Shown here: in pieces, positions 28,402 through 36,145 of the stretch
How positions within the stretch are numbered: position 1 is the first letter of the stretch
Layout of the letters: each line of letters begins with the position of its first letter
Origin: Oscillospiraceae bacterium
GTDB taxonomy: Bacteria > Bacillota > Clostridia > Oscillospirales > CAG-272
Assembly: GCA_015064005.1 (NCBI GenBank)
Contig: SVTA01000010.1
Coordinates: 1-36,145, forward strand
Reading direction: 5' to 3'
DNA: 36,145 bases
The notes under the pieces: model-generated
Database searches by the model: none
Seen by the model: only the letters and a program-made list of their open reading frames with translations
Told to the model about the DNA's origin: nothing
Made by a program: the position numbers and the translations under genes

Positions 28402-28427
28402 AAGCGGAGCCTCGAAAAGCTCCGCTT
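28402..28427 (-). terminator. terminator after acyltransferase gene
   Basis: aagcggagc-ctcgaaaa-gctccgctt. Confidence 0.65.
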
Positions 28428-28446
28428 ATCGCAAATTCCACCGGTA

Positions 28447-29205
28447 TCAAACCGCCTCCAGCTCTCGTTCGGCAGCCTCAATATCGGCGTCAAGGTTCAT
28501 TCTACCCAGCTCGTTGCACCGATCCAGCAGCCGCTTGGCGATCTCCTCTCTTGTGGCACCGTCCCGTATCAGCTCCGAGTAACGGACAGGGGCATCCACC
28601 ACGTACTGCAGCTCCTTCTTTTTGAAGTAGGTCACGTAGATCGGCACGTCCATGCCCTTCTTGTAGCAGACCTCCGCCAGCACCACAAAGCCGAGGAAGA
28701 AGCCCTCCAGCTCCGGCAGGTAGCCGTTTTCGGCCTTTTCCGGGAATACCACCACATTTTCACCCTGCCGCAGCGCCTCAAGACTCTCGCGAATGGTGCG
28801 CTTGAAGCGGGCATCCTTGTAGGTGGAAATGAGGTTGAGGCCCTTATAAAACATATTGGTGAGGGGGCTGGCGATCAGGCAGAAGGTGCGGGCCAGATGA
28901 ATGTTCCAGTGCTTGCGCTTGTGGAAATAGATCTCCGATTGGTACTTGTACATCGGTACAAGACCGGAGTTCATTTCGTGCGCACCCCACATCCGCAGGG
29001 GCTGATCGCAATACAGCTCCAGCGACAGCGGCGCGTCGGTGCCCTCGTGATTGCTGACAATGATGGAGCCTTCACCAAAGCCCTCTCCCAGATAAACGAA
29101 CACCGGGCGCTTATATCTGCCCACCATCAGCTTTTTCAGCATCTTGAACCACAGCTTGCGGTTTTTCTGGCCTCCGGCATTGCCTTTACCAAAATCAATT
29201 GTCAT
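28447..29205 (-). CDS. lysophospholipid acyltransferase (PlsC-like) family protein
   Basis: VSNHEGTDAPL (NHxxxD), VVVFPEKAENGY. Confidence 0.75.
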   Translation of the reverse strand: MTIDFGKGNAGGQKNRKLWFKMLKKLMVGRYKRPVFVYLGEGFGEGSIIVSNHEGTDAPLSLELYCDQPLRMWGAHEMNSGLVPMYKYQSEIYFHKRKHWNIHLARTFCLIASPLTNMFYKGLNLISTYKDARFKRTIRESLEALRQGENVVVFPEKAENGYLPELEGFFLGFVVLAEVCYKKGMDVPIYVTYFKKKELQYVVDAPVRYSELIRDGATREEIAKRLLDRCNELGRMNLDADIEAAERELEAV

Positions 29206-29344
29206 ACTGCACCTCTGTCAAATTCGTTCTATATAATCATTATGCAGGATGCGGCAGGAAAAGTAAATATGCAAAACGCGACTTTTGCCAAAAAACGCAC
29301 ATTTTGCAGAAAAATACCGAAACGGGGCGGAAAACACGGGCCAA

Positions 29345-29400
29345 AAAGCGGCAGATGACCTTGTCCTCCGCCCCCGGAGCATACCACGCTGTAACGTATA
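29345..29400 (-). pseudogene. degenerate relic related to the 3' part of the adjacent GH28 gene
   Basis: aagcggcagatgaccttgtcctccgc...gagcatacc versus aagcgacagatgaccttatcctccgcatcgccccagagcatacc at 30120..30163; translates to AEDKVICRF in both. Confidence 0.7.
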
Positions 29401-29480
29401 ATACGGTGAAAGGATAGATGGATTTTCGACGATCTGTTTTTTATTATATTTCGTTATATTTATATCGACAAAAAGCTACA

Positions 29481-29515
29481 AATGGATTGATTTGCTCATA
29501 GATCTGTGGTATAAT
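29481..29515 (+). promoter_or_regulatory. sigma-A-like promoter leading into hairpin unit 1
   Basis: TTGATT-N17-TATAAT; the -10 is the first 6 bp of the repeated unit. Confidence 0.5.
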
Positions 29516-29586
29516 AAACCCAGCAATGCGCCGCACCCGCTATTCGCGGGCCCCTCGGCGCGATCTAAAGAAGGGTTTATTGATCA
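29510..29586. repeat. 77-bp nested hairpin unit, copy 1
   Basis: Identical to 29655..29731; stems AATAAACCC/GGGTTTATT, GCGCCG/CGGCGC, CCCGC/GCGGG. Confidence 0.95.
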
Positions 29587-29655
29587 TAATTCTACCGATT
29601 TTATGTTGACGGTGCGGCCCTTTGCCTTCCGTCAACGGGCGGTAAGAATTATGAT
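29583..29655. repeat. inverted repeat/hairpin linking the two 77-bp units
   Basis: ATCATAATTCT-ACCG ... CGGTAAGAATTATGAT outer arms; GTTGACGG ... CCGTCAAC inner arms. Confidence 0.85.
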
Positions 29656-29731
29656 ATAATAAACCCAGCAATGCGCCGCACCCGCTATTCGCGGGCCCCT
29701 CGGCGCGATCTAAAGAAGGGTTTATTGATCA
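29655..29731. repeat. 77-bp nested hairpin unit, copy 2
   Basis: Exact copy of 29510..29586 (offset 145). Confidence 0.95.
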
Positions 29732-29776
29732 CAATTTCTTTTATTTTATGTTGTTTTCCCGCCTGTTTGTATGGAA

Positions 29777-31210
29777 TTAACCATCGCTTCTTTTGCCCAG
29801 CTTTTTTCGCATAGATTCATCGCCCTCCACGGGGGGTGCGAAGGGATCCTTCAGATCCCAGAAAACGTATTTGCCCCGATCAAGCAGAGCAATACCGCCC
29901 GGATGCGCCTCCACGCACTCCTCGAAGGTGGTCTTTTTCAGCTCCATTTCGCCGGAACGCACCACCTCGATTGCCTCCATATCGTCGGTGCCGATGAGCA
30001 GAATGGGCTTTTCGTACCCCTCAAAGGTGCAATCCTCAAATAGCAGCTTTTCCACGTTACCCACCGCAAGCAGCGGCACGTGCCCCATCCCCTCGCGGCT
30101 GGCAAAGGTGACGTTTTTGAAGCGACAGATGACCTTATCCTCCGCATCGCCCCAGAGCATACCCGTATAGTACAGATCGCCCATATAGCAATTCTCAAAG
30201 GTGATCTCCTTCAAGGCTCTCTGACGGCACCAGCGGTTGAGGCCCGTAAATTCCAGGCGCACGGTCTCTCTCACCTGCTCAAAGCGGCAATTCCGGATGA
30301 CGATGTTTTCAGGGGATCTGCGCACGTCGGCGCGGAAATCGCAGTAATAGGAAAAGACCGCGCGGCACTCGTGGCGGCCGTCCACGTTGGTGGCGGTTCC
30401 CTTGATCTTATCCTCCAGCGGCATCACGCCGCGGGGGCCGAAATTGCGCTCGTCGGAGACGCAGTTTTCCACCAGGAAATTATTGCCACCAACGCGCAAA
30501 GGCATACAGGCCGAATTCAGCTTGCAGTTCCGCACGATGACGTCGTGATTATCAAAGCCCGCAACAGCATCGTCGCCCGCGTTAATGTCGCAGCCCTCGA
30601 TGAGCACGTCGTCGCAGGTGCGGATGTCGATGCCGTCCTCACCACCGTGAATGGTCACGTTCCGGATGGTGACATGCTGACTTTGGAAAATGGCGTGGCA
30701 CCAGTTGCCGCTGTTGATGAAGGTGTAGCCCTCAAAATGCATATTTCGGCATCTCCACACGCCGATGCCGTGAGGGCCGCGGTAATGGTGCTCTCCCTCG
30801 GGATCGTACGCGTTGGCGCCGTCAATGTAGGAGCCTTTTTCGCCAATGATGGAAAAATCGTGGGCGTCCAGAGCGCGGATCAGCGCATTGGACCAGCGGC
30901 TGGTGGCAACCGAGCTGCGGCCGGTTTTCGGGGTATCCCCGACCTCCTCGATGGTGACGGGCTCCAGCGTATCCTCCAGGTAGCCAAAATAGTCCTCGGC
31001 ATCGCGGCTGCCCTTGAGAATGGCGCCGGTTTCCAGATACAGCTGCACCCCCGAGCGGATGCGGAGGCCGCCCGTCAGATAAATGCCGCAGGGAATGACC
31101 ACGCGGCCGCCCCCCGCGAGAAAGCACGCGTCAATGGCCTTTTGAATGGCAGCGGTCTGCAGCTGATCGCAAATTCTGGCGCCGTAATCGCGAATGTTGA
31201 AGATTTTCAT
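29777..31210 (-). CDS. glycoside hydrolase family 28 (polygalacturonase-like)
   Basis: IRDYGARICDQLQTAAIQKAIDACFLAGGGRVVIPCGIYLTG; HYRGPHGIGVWRC; NAGDDAVAGFDNHDVIVRNC. Confidence 0.85.
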   Translation of the reverse strand: MKIFNIRDYGARICDQLQTAAIQKAIDACFLAGGGRVVIPCGIYLTGGLRIRSGVQLYLETGAILKGSRDAEDYFGYLEDTLEPVTIEEVGDTPKTGRSSVATSRWSNALIRALDAHDFSIIGEKGSYIDGANAYDPEGEHHYRGPHGIGVWRCRNMHFEGYTFINSGNWCHAIFQSQHVTIRNVTIHGGEDGIDIRTCDDVLIEGCDINAGDDAVAGFDNHDVIVRNCKLNSACMPLRVGGNNFLVENCVSDERNFGPRGVMPLEDKIKGTATNVDGRHECRAVFSYYCDFRADVRRSPENIVIRNCRFEQVRETVRLEFTGLNRWCRQRALKEITFENCYMGDLYYTGMLWGDAEDKVICRFKNVTFASREGMGHVPLLAVGNVEKLLFEDCTFEGYEKPILLIGTDDMEAIEVVRSGEMELKKTTFEECVEAHPGGIALLDRGKYVFWDLKDPFAPPVEGDESMRKKLGKRSDG

Positions 31211-31410
31211 TTCGTGCAGTCCTCTCTTTTGGAATCATTTACGCTCGCAAGCTCGCGTTTGAAAACGCATCTACCTTTGTATTGTAGCCCCAAAAAGAAG
31301 GTTTGTCAATACGTTTATTTACGAAACATTTTCGAAATGAAAAGCGCGTTCCGCTATACCGTTTGCGATCGTTTTGGGCTTCAAAATTTTAAGTGTTGTC
31401 GCGGGATAAG

Positions 31411-31454
31411 AAAAGCCCCCAGAGATCCTTGTCATAAGGATTCCGGGGACTTTT
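31411..31454 (-). terminator. terminator after guaA-like gene
   Basis: aaaagcccccagagatccttgtcataaggattccggggactttt, imperfect stem. Confidence 0.65.
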
Positions 31455-31459
31455 GTGTA

Positions 31460-32461
31460 TTATTCCCACTCGATCGTGCCGGTGGGCTTAGGCGTGATAT
31501 CGTAGAGCACGCGGTTGATGCCCTCCACCTCGGAGGTGATGCGGGCGCAGACCTTATGCAGCACGGCGTAGGGGATCTCCTCGATCTGCGCGGTCATGGC
31601 ATCCTTGGTATTGACGGCGCGCAGAATGGCGGGCCAGCCCTCGTAGCGGCTATCATCCTTGACACCAACGCTCTTGATATCCGGGATCACCACGAAATAC
31701 TGCCACACCTTTTCGGCAAGGCCACATTTGTCAAACTCATCACGGAGAATGGCATCTGCCTCGCGGAGTGCGTGAAGACGGTCGCGAGTAATGGCACCGA
31801 GACAACGGACGCCGAGACCGGGGCCGGGGAACGGCTGACGGTACACCATGGCGTGGGGCAGACCCAAAGCCTCGCCCACCACGCGAACCTCGTCCTTGAA
31901 GAGCAGCTTCAATGGCTCTACCAGCGAGAATTTCAGATCCTCAGGCAGGCCGCCCACGTTGTGATGAGACTTGACGGCTTTTTTGCCCTCTGCCTGCTTG
32001 ATGCTTTCCAGAATATCGGGATAAATGGTGCCCTGGGCGAGGAACTCCACGCCTGCGAGCTTGCGCGCCTCGTCGGCAAACACCTCAATGAACTCCTTGC
32101 CGATGATCTTTCTCTTTCTTTCGGGGTCGGAAACGCCCGCAAGCAGATCAAGGAAACGATCGGTGGCATCCACATAAATGAGATTGGCGTTCAATTGGTT
32201 GCGGAAAACCTCGATCACGTTCTCGGACTCGTTCTTACGCATGAGACCGTGGTTGACGTGTACGCAAACCAGCTGCTTGCCAATGGCCTTGATCAACAGT
32301 GCCGCTACCACGGAGGAGTCTACACCGCCCGACAGCGCGAGCAGCACCTTTTTATCACCCACCTGCGCACGAACCGCAGCGACCTGTTCCTCAATAAAGC
32401 GCTCTGCCAGCTCCTTGGTGGTGATACGTACCATGTTTTCCGGTCTTTTGTTTGTGTCCAT
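31460..32461 (-). CDS. guaA: GMP synthetase ATP-PPase + dimerization domains, no GATase domain
   Basis: LLALSGGVDSSV P-loop; HVNHGLMRKNE; RQPFPGPGLGVR; C-terminal YDITPKPTGTIEWE. ATG at 32461 after AAGGAG. Confidence 0.92.
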   Translation of the reverse strand: MDTNKRPENMVRITTKELAERFIEEQVAAVRAQVGDKKVLLALSGGVDSSVVAALLIKAIGKQLVCVHVNHGLMRKNESENVIEVFRNQLNANLIYVDATDRFLDLLAGVSDPERKRKIIGKEFIEVFADEARKLAGVEFLAQGTIYPDILESIKQAEGKKAVKSHHNVGGLPEDLKFSLVEPLKLLFKDEVRVVGEALGLPHAMVYRQPFPGPGLGVRCLGAITRDRLHALREADAILRDEFDKCGLAEKVWQYFVVIPDIKSVGVKDDSRYEGWPAILRAVNTKDAMTAQIEEIPYAVLHKVCARITSEVEGINRVLYDITPKPTGTIEWE

Positions 32462-32679
32462 AGATAACTCCTTTTCCGCGGGGTGACCGCACAATATAAA
32501 ATCGACTACTATGATATTTTATTATAACACCGCACCCCCTTTTTCTGCAAGTATTTTTTTGAACTTTTTTTGATTTTGTGTAACATATAAAAAAGGACGA
32601 TAATTTTACCTTGCTGATTGACAAATATGCACCTTTAGTGGTAAAATAATAGAAGAACCATAGGAAAGGAGAGGCGACG

Positions 32680-33714
32680 ATGTTTCCCATGATCACCGAG
32701 GCGGAGTACCGCAAGCAACTGAACCGGATCCCCGGTCGCGCCTTTCTTTTTTTTGGCGACGAGGACTATCTGAAGGGCGTGGCGCTGCGGCTTTCCCGCG
32801 AAGCACTTTGCCCAGACCCCTCCTTTGCTATTTTCAATGATGTGACCATTGACGCGCTGGACTACACGCCGGAGAAGCTCCTTGATGCCATGATGCCGCC
32901 GCCCATGATGACCGAGGCGCGCCTTATTTTGCTGCGAGGCATTGATTTCACCTCCTTCCGGGACGAGCTGGACGATCTACTGGAGGTGCTTGCTCAGCTT
33001 GCGGACTACGACTACAACACCGTCATCATCCACGTGGCCGCCGGTCTCATCGAGGAGGGAAATATATCCAAAAAACCCTCCACCATTATGAAACGCTTCG
33101 CCGAGGTAGCAACCCCCGTACATTTTCCGGCACAGACCGACGCCCGCCTGGCCGTGTGGGCAGGCAAGCATTTTGAGCATCTGGGCGTCACCGCGGCACC
33201 GCCTCTTTGCGCCGAGCTGATCGCCTACGCGGGCAGGAGTATGTTTGTGCTTGCCAGCGAGATCGAGAAGCTGGCCTGCTACGTAAAGGCAAAAGGGCGA
33301 AACACGCTGGAGAGGGACGATATCTACACCGTTGCGGCCCCAAATACCGTGATCGATGCCTTTTCCTTCTCCAACGCCATCCTTGACGGCAACAGCGCCA
33401 AGGCGCTGGAGGCGTTGTCCGTTATGAAATTTGAGCGCCGCGACCCCATTCTGATCCTCGGAGAGATCTCCTCTAACCTCGCCAATATTTATCGCGTACG
33501 CCTGCTGCTTGACGAGGGGAAGACCAAGCCCGAAATCGTTTCTGTGCTGAAGCTGCACGATTACAAGGTGGGGCTTCTCATGCGCTCCGCCGCCCGCACG
33601 GATGCCACGCGTCTTGCCCGCATCCTTTCTCTGACCGCGGAGGCCGACGCCGCTGTCAAGCGCACCTACAACGATTACGCCCCTATTGAGCGACTGATCT
33701 CCATACTTTCGTGA
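32680..33714 (+). CDS. holA: DNA polymerase III subunit delta
   Basis: RAFLFFGDEDYLK; SEIEKLACY; IVSVLKLHDYKVGLLMRSA; terminal ERLISILS. Confidence 0.88.
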   Translation: MFPMITEAEYRKQLNRIPGRAFLFFGDEDYLKGVALRLSREALCPDPSFAIFNDVTIDALDYTPEKLLDAMMPPPMMTEARLILLRGIDFTSFRDELDDLLEVLAQLADYDYNTVIIHVAAGLIEEGNISKKPSTIMKRFAEVATPVHFPAQTDARLAVWAGKHFEHLGVTAAPPLCAELIAYAGRSMFVLASEIEKLACYVKAKGRNTLERDDIYTVAAPNTVIDAFSFSNAILDGNSAKALEALSVMKFERRDPILILGEISSNLANIYRVRLLLDEGKTKPEIVSVLKLHDYKVGLLMRSAARTDATRLARILSLTAEADAAVKRTYNDYAPIERLISILS

Positions 33715-33721
33715 AAAAGCA

Positions 33722-33749
33722 TTGACTTTTCCCGAAAGTTGTGTATAAT
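33722..33749 (+). promoter_or_regulatory. promoter of PRTase-aspS
   Basis: TTGACT-N16-TATAAT. Confidence 0.65.
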
Positions 33750-33781
33750 AAAATAGGTTGACATATTAAGGAGGAATCGCT

Positions 33782-34336
33782 ATGCTGACTTATAAAATGA
33801 ATATTGCGGGGCTTGACCGTGAGCTGCCGCTCTGCCCGCTGAATGAAAATCTTTCCATCGCGGCCTTTGTGATCTTCGGCGACCCGGAGCTGACCACCGC
33901 CGCCGCCAAGGCGCTGCTGGATAAAGCGCCCGCCTACGATTATCTGATCACCGCCGAGGCCAAGGGCATTCCGCTTGCCCACGAAATGGCACGCCTTGCC
34001 GGCAATCAGAAATATTTCCTTGCCCGCAAGACCCCCAAGCTCTACATGACCGACGTATTTGAGGTGACGGTACATTCCATCACCACCGCCAAGGAGCAGA
34101 AGCTCTACCTCGACAGAGCCGACGCAGACCTGATGCGCGGCAAGCGCATCCTCATTGTGGATGACGTGATCTCCACGGGCGAGTCGCTCCGCGCGGTAGA
34201 GGAGCTGGTCAAGGCCGCCGGCGGCGAGATCTGTGGCAAAATGACCATTCTGGCCGAGGGCGATGCCCAGAACCGTGAGGATCTCATTTATCTCGAAAAG
34301 CTGCCCCTGTTCAACAGCAAGGGCGAAATCATCTGA
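33782..34336 (+). CDS. adenine phosphoribosyltransferase-like PRTase
   Basis: PRPP motif RILIVDDVISTGESL. Confidence 0.8.
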   Translation: MLTYKMNIAGLDRELPLCPLNENLSIAAFVIFGDPELTTAAAKALLDKAPAYDYLITAEAKGIPLAHEMARLAGNQKYFLARKTPKLYMTDVFEVTVHSITTAKEQKLYLDRADADLMRGKRILIVDDVISTGESLRAVEELVKAAGGEICGKMTILAEGDAQNREDLIYLEKLPLFNSKGEII

Positions 34337-34348
34337 AAGGATATCAAT

Positions 34349-36145
<1,797 letters not shown>

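Noticed and set aside
29510-29731. Hairpin units as a known ribozyme or riboswitch (twister, hammerhead, pistol, HDV-like, preQ1, ZTP considered)
   Set aside because: Characteristic core sequences of these classes were not found by eye in either strand, so no family was assigned.
29510-29731. Two-copy repeat as a CRISPR array
   Set aside because: Units are 77 bp, only two copies, and the spacer is itself an inverted repeat; no cas genes present.
30080-32467. 795-aa plus-strand ORF opposite GH28 and guaA
   Set aside because: Spans two unrelated genes in antisense; composition typical of shadow ORFs.
32495-32679. Purine riboswitch upstream of guaA
   Set aside because: AT-rich intergenic sequence lacks the conserved purine aptamer core.

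Overview
This 36 kb window looks like chromosomal DNA from a moderately GC-rich gut-type Clostridia/Oscillospiraceae-like bacterium. The taxon is inferred from gene content only. Most of it is ordinary housekeeping and metabolic sequence: dut-maf; an operon of a U32 protein, rarA, uppP and a Toprim/DUF4093 protein; glnN (GS type III); an AGCS symporter behind a glycine riboswitch; a MocR regulator; an M42 peptidase; GuaA ATP-PPase; holA; a PRTase and aspS. Several glycan-related genes are interspersed (GH20, SGNH hydrolase, NodB-like, GH28). No CRISPR array, rRNA, tRNA or intact transposase was recognised. The least ordinary items are: (1) three tandem PHP-domain (CehA/McbA-like) paralogs with a 62-bp exact block shared by copies 2 and 3; (2) an intergenic cassette at 29.51-29.73 kb with two identical 77-bp nested-hairpin units around a third large hairpin, next to a short degenerate relic of the neighbouring GH28 gene; (3) two adjacent, diverged, unnamed membrane-protein paralogs ending in a shared FLNA(I/L)ERDC motif; (4) a 156-bp direct repeat bracketing a 0.6 kb segment with a truncated phage-like ORF and a palindromic MITE-like element; (5) a GMP synthetase lacking its glutaminase domain; and (6) several precise promoter/operator architectures. 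Product calls are by eye from the translations; no searches were run.
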